In this document: positions 19,201-27,969 of the stretch, piece after piece
Layout: every line of letters begins with the position of its first letter
How positions within the stretch are numbered: the first letter of the stretch is position 1
Source of the DNA: Zygaena filipendulae
Lineage: Eukaryota; Arthropoda; Insecta; Lepidoptera; Zygaenidae
NCBI GenBank assembly: GCA_907165275.2
Contig: CAJRBF020000001.1
Coordinates: 496,001-560,000 of the forward strand
Direction: 5' to 3'
Length of the DNA stretch: 64,000 nucleotides
Position numbers and translations under genes: made by a program
The notes under the pieces: generated by a model
What the model saw: the letters and a program-made list of their open reading frames with translations, nothing else
Told to the model about the DNA's origin: nothing
Databases searched by the model: none

Positions 19201-22010
19201 TCACAAGGTTCCGCGTAACCTTTCTCCAATAAGTTCTGTATTTGAGCAGTATACTGCTGCTTGTACTTCGGATCTCTGTCCATCTTTCGCTCTATGGAGA
19301 GCAAACGACGATAGGCTGCTCCATAGTTGCTTGGCATTCGCATATCCTCTTCTCGCCACGGCAATCCCACCTCAAATTGATCATCGAGGCGTCGCGCGGT
19401 CTTGTTAAAGAGATCTATTGCTCGCTGGTCTGCAGGTGAAGTTTTTACCACCGCCGTAATCCCGAGTGAGTCAATTCGATGATGTTCACGTATCAGCGCG
19501 TCCAATTGTTCGTTGCTAGGGCTCCTGCATTGTGGGCCCGATGTGCTGATATGTAACACCGTATCTTCACCTGATGACACAAACCGTGGGATGCAGCCAT
19601 ATATCACCCAGCCTAGTTTTGTCCTAGCCGCAGCTGGTTGATGAGTTTTCCCCACCCTGACTTCGCTGGTCACCATCAGGTGCCAGTTATCGGTGCCGAT
19701 GAGGAGCCGTGGTTTGGCGTCTCGTATGCAGGCTTCTTTCATACCCTTCAGGTGCCTGAACTGGCGCACTTGTTGCCATGGAACGTTTTGTTGACGCAGC
19801 TGCAATCCCTTCACTGTGCGTGCCACGATGCTATACTGTGTGTTTTCCCGGTCGTCGCTGCCCTTGATGGAGATCCGTATACGTCGACTATCTTGCTCTT
19901 CTGCTGTCCCCTGGATTCCGTTCATCCTTAACGGGGCTACATCGCCAGATGCTCCAATGCTGTCAGCGAGCTCTTCGTCGATCAGCGTGATAGTCGACCC
20001 CTCGTCCAGCAGGGCGTACGTGTCTATCCATCCTTGGGGTCCATGCACTGCGACCGGACACACTTTCAACAAAACACCACCTGTTTCTGGAACGGCTATC
20101 GATAGCACGTCCTCATGGTTCGGTGCCCTCAGCGTGTCTGGCCTAGCCTCGGTAGTTGAAGTCTGTGCCTTTGGGCGGAATACGTGTAGCAGTGGGTGGT
20201 GCGGTTGAGTGCATTCTTCTACCCCACAGCTCTTGGCTGGGCAACTTCTTCGCTGGTGCTTCAAGCCTAGACACTTGAAGCAGACGTGGGTTTCTTTTGC
20301 CCATTTCCACCTTGCATCCGAATCCATAGCTTTTATTTTTGGACACTTGGGGATCTCATGATTACCACCACAGCAGGGACAGGGCCGTCTGTTTTCTGTG
20401 GTAGTCATATAGATTTGTGCGGCTGGCTTCCTATCCGCTGGTCTTCGATCCGATGATCTTGCGTTCGCTAATCTTCTCCCGGCCGTGGGCTGCTGCGGAG
20501 GGAGTGCTGCATCTCGTCGCCCTATTGGTTTGTATACCTGACGATGGTACTTCTGGGCCGTGGTTGCTTCCTCACTCAGGAAACGTGCCATTAACACTAC
20601 CTCCGCAACACCGTCGTCCCGGTGTCGGTCTGCGTAGTCACACCATCGGCGGATCGTCGAGAATGGCAGCTTTTCAGTGATTTCAGGAACCAGTGTGTTG
20701 TTTCTCAAGTATTCCGGATCAGCGCTTCCTATAATGGCCACTATTCCCTGCACCCGGATAGCGAAGCTGTTCTGGTCCTCCGCTGTTGGTCCCGGGGGCG
20801 CTAGTTTTCTTAGATCCTCGAGGGCCCCTCGAATAATAGTGTCTGGGCTTCCGTATTTCTGACCCAGCGTGTTCATAATCTGGTCTGGATCTTGAGCGGT
20901 GTAGAGCAATGCTGCCACCACTCCCCGAGCTTCACCCCGCACGCATGTTTGTAGCCGTGCGAGGTTTTCAAGCGGTGGGATCATATATAGTTTAGTGGAG
21001 TTTGCGTACGCCGCTTTAAATGGGAGCCATTCTCCTTTCGCTCCCGTGAATATCGGCAATTCAACAGCCTGGCGCAGCGGTCTCCTGAGCTCCCCTCTTG
21101 GTTGCTCCCATGGCTTCGCTATTGCTTCCATTACCGTGGTGAGTTTCTCTATTCTCCTGTCTAGAGTCCACGGGCTTGGACTTCTGTCCCGTCGAGTAAC
21201 CTCGTAGTCGTTTACTCGGCGGGATGATGGTATTTTCATGCTCCGGTGAGGGGGAGGACTTAGTGGAACACTCAGCGAGACGCGATCATGCTTATGGCCG
21301 CCCGATTCATCTCCTGTTTCTTGTTCCTGTGGCACTTCGTATTCTGGCCGTTCCTCCCCCCGTCGAGCGAGCGGTTCGTTGCTACTTGTTCGGTTGTTAC
21401 GGGCAGGTTCTGCTATGGGCTCTTCCACCGTCATCGAGTTGCGCAACCAGTCATCCACTCTGTCTTGCGGATCTTCACTGAGTTGACTGCCTATGCTCCT
21501 GATCTGTTCTATCTCGTCGGCCAGATTAGCTTGCATGAGCTCCGTCTCCATTTGCAACCGCAACTCCAACTGACGCCTCGCGAGTTTTTCTCGGGCAGCC
21601 CTCTTCGCCTCTCTTATGCGTGACTGCACACTGCTCGCTGTCATCTGAGATCTAGACGGCGACGTTGGGCGGTGTTCGATATTTGCAAACGTGCGGTTTG
21701 TGTTTGCCGCAGCGGGTCGATCATTAGCGGCGCTCACCTCCGTAGCTTGTATAATCTGTTGGTCTGACTCGGTGGCAGACGCGGTGACTTGTTGTGGTGG
21801 TACATCGGCTACAGTTGTTGTAGCTGTATCCACGGGCGGAGCTTCACGATCGGCAGAGGTGCCATTGCCGGCTCGGTGTAACTCTCGTTCTCTGGTTGAC
21901 ACCGAAGCGGCAGAAAGTTCTTCATACGACCGGTGACGTGTAGAGTTTCTGGTGCCCTTTTTCTCAGCCCGCGTTGTAGCGGCTTCACCCTGGCTTCTTG
22001 TGACAACCAT
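16209..22010 (-). CDS. Pao-1 gag-pol polyprotein, intact
   Basis: 1933 residues from an ATG at 22010. Residues 1-290 are charged, with a helical stretch around 125-165. About 310-480 is a DUF1759-type gag. Cys/His clusters lie at about 543-609. The protease motif LLDEGSTITLID is near 668, with Asp-Glu-Gly as in this lineage. RT covers about 900-1130 (ADIQEMFLRIRI, then YMDD near 1086). RNase H has FTDAS near 1265. The integrase carries an H-H-C-C finger (about 1577-1615) and the triad in GIDYFGP, YSDNGTNF and GGAWERL, second Asp to Glu about 46 residues apart. All catalytic motifs are present. The polyprotein would be cleaved by its own protease and produces and inserts the DNA copy. Confidence 0.95.
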   Translation of the reverse strand: MVVTRSQGEAATTRAEKKGTRNSTRHRSYEELSAASVSTRERELHRAGNGTSADREAPPVDTATTTVADVPPQQVTASATESDQQIIQATEVSAANDRPAAANTNRTFANIEHRPTSPSRSQMTASSVQSRIREAKRAAREKLARRQLELRLQMETELMQANLADEIEQIRSIGSQLSEDPQDRVDDWLRNSMTVEEPIAEPARNNRTSSNEPLARRGEERPEYEVPQEQETGDESGGHKHDRVSLSVPLSPPPHRSMKIPSSRRVNDYEVTRRDRSPSPWTLDRRIEKLTTVMEAIAKPWEQPRGELRRPLRQAVELPIFTGAKGEWLPFKAAYANSTKLYMIPPLENLARLQTCVRGEARGVVAALLYTAQDPDQIMNTLGQKYGSPDTIIRGALEDLRKLAPPGPTAEDQNSFAIRVQGIVAIIGSADPEYLRNNTLVPEITEKLPFSTIRRWCDYADRHRDDGVAEVVLMARFLSEEATTAQKYHRQVYKPIGRRDAALPPQQPTAGRRLANARSSDRRPADRKPAAQIYMTTTENRRPCPCCGGNHEIPKCPKIKAMDSDARWKWAKETHVCFKCLGLKHQRRSCPAKSCGVEECTQPHHPLLHVFRPKAQTSTTEARPDTLRAPNHEDVLSIAVPETGGVLLKVCPVAVHGPQGWIDTYALLDEGSTITLIDEELADSIGASGDVAPLRMNGIQGTAEEQDSRRIRISIKGSDDRENTQYSIVARTVKGLQLRQQNVPWQQVRQFRHLKGMKEACIRDAKPRLLIGTDNWHLMVTSEVRVGKTHQPAAARTKLGWVIYGCIPRFVSSGEDTVLHISTSGPQCRSPSNEQLDALIREHHRIDSLGITAVVKTSPADQRAIDLFNKTARRLDDQFEVGLPWREEDMRMPSNYGAAYRRLLSIERKMDRDPKYKQQYTAQIQNLLEKGYAEPCEEDTAEHPRRWFLPHFGVRNPNKPEKLRLVFDAAAVSGGVCLNDYLLEGPDLLEDLPGILFRFREGEVAVTADIQEMFLRIRIRREDQPAQLFLWRGENRSKAPSTFIMRSLIFGASSSPFLAHSVRNRNAIDYVKSHPRAYNAITKSHYMDDFVESFASEEEALKTVNEVTEVHSHANFRLRGWSTNRTAVLKDIAKELWSSAITQLGPNDKILGLYWDASRDRLGFNTALHRVPMSVRNRERAPTKREALSAVMSLYDPLGLLSHFTINAKIILQQLWKIELGWDEPLPEKEAEDFDCWMRGLTDVSGLRLPRTYFSGTFEELQLHVFTDASEQAYATAAYWRVKYEDRIETTLVAAKAKVAPKKSQTMPRMELQAALIGTRLAEAVKKGHRVRPVRTVFWTDSTTVLYWIRKDAKKYTPFVAHRLGEIAESTSPDQWRWVPTTDNVADEATRLNLEISLNSGERWFTGPTFLKEEEGKWPQENPNQEPWTEEDAHDDVYTVTEPTRSCLPEVCRFSKHERLIRATARLFQYLDNLARLVRRQPKRDLELQDLQRAELEWIKQVQIESFPQELADLQSEKKAVKRSSPLWKLDPVIKQDIVRLRGRIGAANVEEQVKRPAILDGRHPYVRLMIAALHERCGHANNERVVNDIRQRYYVFHLRPTVRSVAHQCTTCRIRKTMPKTPAKGDLPITRLTSHCRPFTHLGIDYFGPMDVTIGRRHEKRWGALFTCFSTRAVHLELVSSLSTDSAIMAIRRMAARRGWPRIIYSDNGTNFRGADAELRKAFNEWEPEFKNFALQHRIDWRFIPPGAPNQGGAWERLVRSVKTALGSALDAQAPKEEVLRTVLTEAEHSVNSRPLTYVPVGPDDDEALTPNHFLLGSPSGLPTTGTCKLADRRAWRASQALADAFWGRWVREYLPNLVPRGVSEDPRYKNLREGDVVIIADPSMPRNVWPRGIVERVYPGPDGGVRSADIRTRGGVFRRPTSRLAVLPVEE

Positions 22011-22059
22011 CGTAGGCAGCTGTTATGCAGTGATATGGGTCGCAACGGCGAAGCAGCTA

Positions 22060-22618
22060 CGCGAGTTCCTCAACGTGACTGGATGTCCAATGACGGCGCG
22101 GCAACGAGCGACCGTGTGCTGTCGCGTAGGTTATGCGGCGTGGCGGCACCAAGCGAAGGAGGTGCGGCGGCGCGACGGCGACCAACCGAGTGCGGTCGCT
22201 TAGGTTATACGGCTTGACCACTTGAGTAGCACGGCGCGGCGGCACCGAGGCGTATGGGATGCGGCGGCACGGTGGCGACTCGGCGAGCGTGGTCCCGTAG
22301 GTTATGCAGCGTGGCGGCACCAAGCGAAGGAGGTGCGGCGGCGCGGCGGCAACCAACCGAGTGTGGTCGTATAGGTTATACGGCTTGACCACGTGAGTAA
22401 CACGGAGCGGCGGCACCAAGGCGTATGAGGTGCGGCGGCACGGTGGCGACTCGGCGAGCGTGGTCCCGTAGGTTATGCAGCGTGGCGGCACCAAGCGAAG
22501 GAGGTGCGGCGGCGACCAACCGAGTGAGGTCGCTTAGGTTATGCGGCACGACCACGTGGATTACACAGTACGGCGGCACCAGGCGGAGAGGTGCGGCGGT
22601 ACGTCGATTGCGGCGGCG
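22060..22618. repeat. 171-bp tandem repeats in the Pao-1 leader
   Basis: GGCACCAAGCGAAGGAGGTG recurs near 22144, 22315 and 22486, a period of 171 bp, with flanking sequence repeated as well. The stretch is GC-rich with many GGCGGC triplets. It lies between the LTR and the ORF. Apparent readings on both strands are repeat by-products. Confidence 0.8.
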
Positions 22619-22619
22619 G

Positions 22620-23225
22620 CGCGGTCACATGGCTTCTTCTTCAATGCGGTGACGGCGAGTAATTGCGGCGGCAGCGCGGTCACGTGGCTTCTTCTTCAAT
22701 GCGGTGACGGCGAGCAATTGCGGCGGCAGCGCGGTCACGTGGCTTCTTCTTCAATGCGGTGACGGCGAGCAATTGCGGCGGCAGCGCGGTCACGTGGCTT
22801 CTTCTTCAATGCGGTGACGGCGAGCAATTGCGGCGGCGCGGTCACGTGGCTTCTTTTTCAATGCGGTGACGGCGAGTAATTGCGGCGGCAGCGCGGTCAC
22901 GTGGCTTCTTCTTCAATGCGGTGACGGCGAGTAATTGCGGCGGCACGGTCACGTGGCTTCTTCTTCAATGCGGTGACGGCGAGCAATTGCGGCGGCGGCG
23001 CGGTCACGTGGCTTCTTCTTCAATGCGGTGACGGCGAGCAATTGCGGCGGCGGCGCGGTCACGTGGCTTCTTCTTCAATGCGGTGACGGCAAGCAATTGC
23101 AGCGGCGGCGCGGTCACGTGGCTTCTTCTTCAATGCGGTGACGGCAAGCAATTGCAGCGGCGGCGCGGTCACGTGGCTTCTTCTTCAATGCGGTGACGGC
23201 GAACAATTGCGGCGGCGGCGGCGGG
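22620..23225. repeat. 54-57-bp minisatellite, 11 copies, in the Pao-1 leader
   Basis: A unit containing GGTCACGTGGCTTCTTCTTC and AATGCGGTGACGGCGAGCAA is repeated 11 times between about 22620 and 23220; length varies by GGC triplets. Ten of the units keep CACGTG, an E-box palindrome; the first reads CACATG. Confidence 0.9.
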
Positions 23226-23243
23226 CGATTGCGGCTGTAGTTC

Positions 23244-23263
23244 GATTCGGCTCGTATGGACCA
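23244..23263 (-). promoter_or_regulatory. Pao-1 primer-binding site
   Basis: On the minus strand, four bases after the 5' LTR end, the sequence TGGTCCATACGAGCCGAATC follows. It would pair with a tRNA 3' end ending GGACCA, and the complement includes a TTCGATTC-like T-loop. The tRNA identity is uncertain. Confidence 0.6.
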
Positions 23264-23267
23264 AGAC

Positions 23268-23434
23268 TGTAGACGACACTTTCGCCTTTTCCCTAACTAC
23301 GATTGTTGTGGACTGTATTAATAGGTTAACTTTGAGGTTAGAACGTGGGGAGTTGGAAATAATGACACTGCACTGGTCTTGACTTCCTGCTCCCTTGTGG
23401 CCCGCCGCCGCGCGAATGGCAAAATGGACGAGTG
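23268..23434 (-). repeat. Pao-1 5' LTR, inner 167 bp only
   Basis: Matches 15712-15878 with about one substitution (CTTCCTGC versus CTTCTTGC). It is truncated at 23434 where a GC-rich Jockey-type fragment begins. Confidence 0.8.
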
Positions 23435-23632
23435 CTCGAAGCCTTCTCTTGCTGCCTCCCCGAAGGGGAGGCAGCAGAGGTATCTGCGTCGGGGCAGAGC
23501 CCCCTGCAGTGGGCGATCCCACGCTATCCGCCACTACGGACAGGAACTGGGGGGCGGTCCGCAGACCGCGTGGATCGTCGGGGCGGAGCCGGCGCCGCCC
23601 GTCGGGGCGGCGTCTAGGCTCCGTCAGCCAAG
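23435..23632 (-). other. 3' UTR of the GC-rich Jockey-type fragment, with strong hairpin
   Basis: Between the LTR remnant and the RT C-terminus below. It contains a perfect 12-bp stem with a GAA loop at 23450-23476 (TGCTGCCTCCCC pairing with GGGGAGGCAGCA). Such a structure could mark the 3' end of the element RNA. Confidence 0.5.
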
Positions 23633-24178
23633 CTAGATGGGCAGCGTTGGCACGTCATCGCGAGCGATAAGCTCGCGCGGGTATCGCTTCCCCTCGGGTG
23701 GACGGGCGTGGAGGGGGGCCAGACCACGGATGTGCTCGTGGTCCGACGCGTCCGCCCGCTCGAACATCCGAGAGGTAAGCCGCTGGACGAACTCGTCCAG
23801 CGGCTCGACTCTCAGGTCCCTCTGGATGACCGCGTTCCGCACATAGCGCGGAGCTCCGGCAGCGGCACGCAGTGCCATGGCTTGTTGTGAGTCCAAGCTC
23901 GCGCGCAGGGACGCACATGGCAGTGCGTACCATGCCGGAGCGGCGTAGGTGAGTCGGGGCCTAATGTAGGTCTTGTAGACCCCGACTTTTACCCTCAGAG
24001 GGAGCCGAGAGCCGAGCGCGCTGCGCAGCTGATACCGCGCGACGCGAGCGCTCGCGATGACGTTTCTCACGTGAGGCCTCAACGTGAGCCGACGATCCAG
24101 CGTGACCCCCAGGTACTTCACCTGAGAGGACCACGCTATGTCCTGTCCGTAGAGGCGAAGAGGTGGCGGTGGGCGTAA
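23633..24178 (-). pseudogene. Jockey-type LINE reverse transcriptase, C-terminal fragment
   Basis: The frame is open from about 24178 to 23633, with no start codon expected. It shows VKYLGVTLDRRLTLRPHV, IRPRLTYAAPAWY and the APRYVRN...IQRDLRV segment typical of the thumb and connection region after the RT catalytic core of Jockey-clade ORF2. The fingers, palm (with YADD) and endonuclease are missing through 5' truncation. Codon use is strikingly GC-rich compared with the AT-rich neighbours, pointing to a different LINE family from the Jockey at 4496-8893. Confidence 0.8.
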
Positions 24179-24189
24179 TTTAGTGCCGA

Positions 24190-25284
24190 CGGTAAACAGT
24201 TGTGTTTTTCAACACGACTTGGTTATCAAAATAAACGAGTGCTGAGTGGGTGTTGTACGAGGACGAGTTGTGATCCAATCAATTGGGCTTCGGCCTTAGC
24301 TACGTGTAGCTACTATAACACAAATTGACCGACTGAAGTTATGATGTCCGGCGAGACTGGTCTCATACACTTATATTTGAATTATTGGGATGGTGTTGAG
24401 GTCGCGGTACTATCCGCATTACGGCCTCGGTCTTCGGGCTGACACGTACCCAGGGGTCTCGGCACCGCCGAATTATGACCTCCAACGATTGCTGCTGATA
24501 CGGGACGTACAGTCTCATATAGCTGATTCATCCTCTAACGGATGTCGGTTATGCATATTTGGAGAACTCTCTACCTTGTGCAACACGGGTGGGGGGGGGG
24601 TGGTAACTGCTTATGAGCAGGTGGATGACCATCACCGTGGGTAGCGCAGGACGGGGCTACGCCACCTCTCGCTATATAATAAACTTGTTATGTAGTGAGA
24701 GCCATTGTAAATATTCCTATTGGAATATCAAGTTGATTATAATTAAACATCGTATGGGAGGTGTTCTATGAGCATCATATTCCTATCTTAGTATCCGAAC
24801 ACTACTAGCGTCGATAGACGTAAGTTAGTGATTATGAGTACCACCGCAATATGGATACCGTCTTTGGAGTCTCTCTGCTTCCGTGCTAACAACACTATTA
24901 ACGCACAGACGTTAAATAAATGTAAAGTGTAGTCTAGCACATAAAAAAGAACCGTTCGTGTAGAACGAGTTCATGTAAAGAATATGATGAGTTCATGTAA
25001 AGAATATGATGACAGTTCATGTATAGAACGAGTGTCACCCAACTCAAACGCAGTTGGGTGTACTAAATATAAATATTTCCTATAGAAATATCATGCTCAC
25101 GCCAATCACGATTATTAAAGTATAGTGTCAAAATAATTGATGATTGTTTTATTCAAACTAAAACCTAAACCTAGCCTCAACGCATAAAAATGTAGATAGG
25201 ATGAAGACGGAATCGAATCTCAACCTAAAAGAACTAAAGTTATTATAAACACAACGTAGAACAGGGTCCTATTACTAGACGAAA
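24190..25284 (+). repeat. Family E 5' region, copy joined to a LINE RT ORF
   Basis: About 1.1 kb closely matching 62711-63784, the match continuing to 25356 inside the ORF that follows. Stem-loops conserved in both copies include TAGCTAC/GTAGCTA (24298-24313), ATATTCC/GGAATAT (about 24712), CACCCAACT/AGTTGGGTG (about 25027-25051) and ATATTTC/GAAATAT (about 25073). A 23-bp AGTTCATGTAAAGAATATGA-type unit is duplicated here but single in the other copy. A short reading from 24390 loses its frame in the partner copy at a G-run and is unlikely to be coding. Confidence 0.75.
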
Positions 25285-25299
25285 TTGGCCAAAACTAAA

Positions 25300-27243
25300 A
25301 TGCACAACGTCTTTAATGTTGTTCATAAATTGATGGAGGAGGGTGAAAGTTACAATATCATTGACGCTTTGTGTATGGCGGCTTCTGATAGCCACTCTAT
25401 AAGTAATCCAAGAAAGAAGAGGCCTGTAATCGGCTGGAACAGACATGTTCGAGTGGCTCATGGGTTGGCCAGGTGTAAATTTCAGGTATGGGTTCAGAGT
25501 GGTAAGCCTAGGGAAGGTCGTGCTTGGGATGACATGCGGGAGAGTCGCAGAATCTTTAAATCTCGTTTAAAGTGGTGCCAGAAAAACAGTGAACAAATAA
25601 AGATGGACATTCTCGCATCCCAACACGCCAAGCATGACTTTCGTAGCTTTTGGAAAACCACTAACAAATTTAATTGTAAGCCTTGCTTGCCGGTAAGTGT
25701 CAATGGCGTAAATGACTCAAAATGTATAGCAGATATGTTCAAGAATCATTTTATTGTAAAATCGCCCTTGGGGCCATCACGGTCTATCAGTGTGGTCGCG
25801 CGCGATGGGCAGGAGGTGAATACCAATTTCACGGCGAATGATGTAAGAAAAGTTTTCAAAACTATGTCGCGCGGGAAGTCTCCTGGCCATGACAGTCTGA
25901 GTATTGAACACCTAAGATATGCTGGCGTCTACTTACCAAGAGTTCTGGCTATGTTCTATACGCTATGTATGGGACACTCTTATTTACCAGCTGATATGAT
26001 GAGGACCGTGGTGGTACCGATCGTGAAGTGCAAAACAGGTGACATAAGCGATACAAATAATTATAGACCAATATCCTTGGCCACTATACTGGCGAAGGTG
26101 CTTGATAGTTTGCTTAACACTCAGCTTGACAAATATCTCAATATCCACGATAACCAATTTGATTTCAAATCAGGACTATCCACTGAGTCAGCCATTCTGT
26201 GCTTAAAGCAGACTGTCAAGTACTATGCCGATAGAGGCACACCTATATATGCATGTTTCCTCGACCTCTCGAAGGCGTTTGACTTGGTTTGCTATGACAT
26301 CTTGTGGCAAAAACTAAATGATATTTCTGTGCCTCAGGAGATAGTACAAATCTTCAAGTACTGGTATCTCAATCAGGTCAACGTTGTTCGGTGGTCGAGT
26401 GCTTTGTCTGAACCATACAGGTTGGAGTGTGGGGTGAGGCAAGGAGGGTTGACCTCGCCGAAGCTCTTCAACCTGTATGTAAACGGTCTGATTGAGGAGC
26501 TCAGCAGCACACGTGTCGGTTGCCATATCGATGGCACCTGCGTCAACAACATCAGTTACGCAGACGACATGGTACTGCTGAGCGCCTCGGTCTGTGGGCT
26601 GTCTAGTTTGTTGGCGATATGCGAACGGTACTCACTTAGGCACGGTTTGCTTTATAATGTTAAAAAAAGTGAATGCATGGTCTTTCGGGCCAGGGGTCGG
26701 AAGTGCCCAGACACAGTTCCACTCATTAGACTGAACGGAACCGAGTTAAATAGGGTGGAACAGTTCAAATATCTTGGGCACATTGTGACCTCTGACCTGA
26801 CCGACGATGCAGATATAGAGAGGGAACGTAGGGCGCTGTCTGTTAGGGCCAATATGATTGCCCGCAGGTTTGCGCGTTGCTCGGGGGGCGTCAAAATTAC
26901 TCTTTTTAGAGCATTTTGTACGTCTTTCTACACTTGCGGTCTGTGGGTGAAGTATATGCAGAAGCAGTACAGCGCCCTTCGTGTGCAGTTTAATAATGCG
27001 TTCAGGGTGCTGATGGGGCTGCCTTGGCAGTGCAGCGCGTCGGGGATGTTTGCCGAGTCGCGTGTCGACTGTTTTTACACGACCATGCGTAAACGGTGCA
27101 CGTCCCTGGCGCGCAGGCTCCGGGCCAGCCCCAACACCATCCTGAATGTATTCGCAAATAGGTTTGATTGTCAGTACATGAACCATTGTTATATGGTTCA
27201 TGCACTGACAAACAAACATATGTCAAGATGTACTTACCTATAA
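25300..27243 (+). CDS. LINE C reverse transcriptase, no endonuclease domain
   Basis: 647 residues from the first ATG (25300); the frame is open a little further 5'. Residues 40-115 match the linker between endonuclease and RT of CR1/L2-like ORF2 proteins (SGKPREG, RFKSRLKWCQKN). The RT shows SPGHDSLSIEHL, NNYRPISLATILAKVLD, LDLSKAFDL (catalytic Asp), GVRQGGLTSPKLFN and SYADDMVLL, then a thumb ending in a Cys/His-rich tail. All palm motifs are intact. An AP endonuclease of about 220 residues should precede it and is absent. Such an RT could use existing nicks or rely on another element. The clade is uncertain within the CR1/L2 group. Confidence 0.85.
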   Translation: MHNVFNVVHKLMEEGESYNIIDALCMAASDSHSISNPRKKRPVIGWNRHVRVAHGLARCKFQVWVQSGKPREGRAWDDMRESRRIFKSRLKWCQKNSEQIKMDILASQHAKHDFRSFWKTTNKFNCKPCLPVSVNGVNDSKCIADMFKNHFIVKSPLGPSRSISVVARDGQEVNTNFTANDVRKVFKTMSRGKSPGHDSLSIEHLRYAGVYLPRVLAMFYTLCMGHSYLPADMMRTVVVPIVKCKTGDISDTNNYRPISLATILAKVLDSLLNTQLDKYLNIHDNQFDFKSGLSTESAILCLKQTVKYYADRGTPIYACFLDLSKAFDLVCYDILWQKLNDISVPQEIVQIFKYWYLNQVNVVRWSSALSEPYRLECGVRQGGLTSPKLFNLYVNGLIEELSSTRVGCHIDGTCVNNISYADDMVLLSASVCGLSSLLAICERYSLRHGLLYNVKKSECMVFRARGRKCPDTVPLIRLNGTELNRVEQFKYLGHIVTSDLTDDADIERERRALSVRANMIARRFARCSGGVKITLFRAFCTSFYTCGLWVKYMQKQYSALRVQFNNAFRVLMGLPWQCSASGMFAESRVDCFYTTMRKRCTSLARRLRASPNTILNVFANRFDCQYMNHCYMVHALTNKHMSRCTYL

Positions 27244-27365
27244 TAATTAATAATTAATTTGTATTACTAACAATAGTTTATAAGAAATGATGTTACTAAC
27301 AGAATTGATCCATGTCGATGGTCGAATTAAATGAAATTTATTTATTATTATTATTATTGGGTGAT

Positions 27366-27969
27366 AATCCCTGATGAACATTTTTTAACTACAAAAACCG
27401 GGTTACGTCGCGGTCTTCGCTCTGGAGGCCCACTTGGAGAAACGCTTTCTCAACGTCTGCGATTATACCTATAAGGTGCTCACTAAATCGTATTAAAAGT
27501 CCAGTAAACTCTTCAAGCATCAGTGGACCTCGGTATAAACACTCATTTAAGCTTTTATTTTCTTTAACCTTGGCCGAGGCGTCGTGCACCACTCGCAATT
27601 TGTCACCTGGGGAGACGCAGTGGTGAGGAAGATAGTGCACCGGGTGTTCTGAATTTGACGACATAGATGAATCCAGTATAATCTCTATGATGCCTTTACT
27701 TAACTGGTCTTTAATAACTGAATCATACTTGTGCAAGTCATCAGCTTCCATCCTCTTTAATAGACTGATACCCATGGTTAAACCGAAGTTTGAGGGAAGT
27801 AAGGGAGGATAATCTATCCATGGCCACTTTACCTGATACCTATTGTCAGTGTATGTGGTTGTCTCATTGAATTTTCTAATAACTTCATCATCTCTAGAAG
27901 ATTCTAGAGAATCTGTGATCCCTAACGAGTCAAGGTCCCACCGTTTCTTTAAATATTCGGGAACATGGT
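27366..27969 (-). pseudogene. Pao-2 reverse transcriptase, N-terminal part
   Basis: On the minus strand from about 27969 the frame reads VPEYLKKRWDLDSLGI, then VKWPWIDYPPLLPSNFGL and, in the open piece 27775-27389, VHYLPHHCVSPGDKLRVVHDASAK, LNECLYRGPLML and ADVEKAFLQVGL. These are the conserved start and first palm block of BEL/Pao RT, including a catalytic Asp. The reading is cut at about 27389, before the YxDD block, next to the 3' tail of LINE C. It is a fragment. Confidence 0.85.

Larger units (their letters stand above)
15712..23434 (-). mobile_element. BEL/Pao LTR retrotransposon Pao-1
   Basis: A minus-strand element with a 167-bp remnant of its 5' LTR (23268-23434), a primer-binding site, a leader full of minisatellites, one long open polyprotein and a complete 3' LTR. 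Domain order gag, protease, RT, RNase H, integrase is that of BEL/Pao. Near-identical LTR remnants and the intact ORF suggest recent insertion. The outer 5' LTR half has been replaced by a Jockey-type fragment, so this copy lacks its own promoter half. Confidence 0.85.
24190..27358 (+). mobile_element. LINE C: non-LTR element with family E 5' region
   Basis: A plus-strand unit of a structured non-coding 5' region, a single RT ORF and a 3' tail of TTA repeats (about 27340-27358). The 5' edge at 24190 is a truncation, since a partner copy extends further. The 3' side abuts a BEL/Pao remnant. No endonuclease reading is present between the 5' region and the RT. Confidence 0.7.

Noticed and set aside
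22060..23225. Open readings of 60-145 codons on both strands
   Set aside because: They follow the tandem repeat period and GC-rich composition and contain no domain.
24390..24644. Possible conserved small protein in the family E 5' region, also seen at 62911-63126
   Set aside because: The two copies differ in length of a G-run and end in different frames, so the protein end is not conserved. The shared reading follows from DNA similarity.
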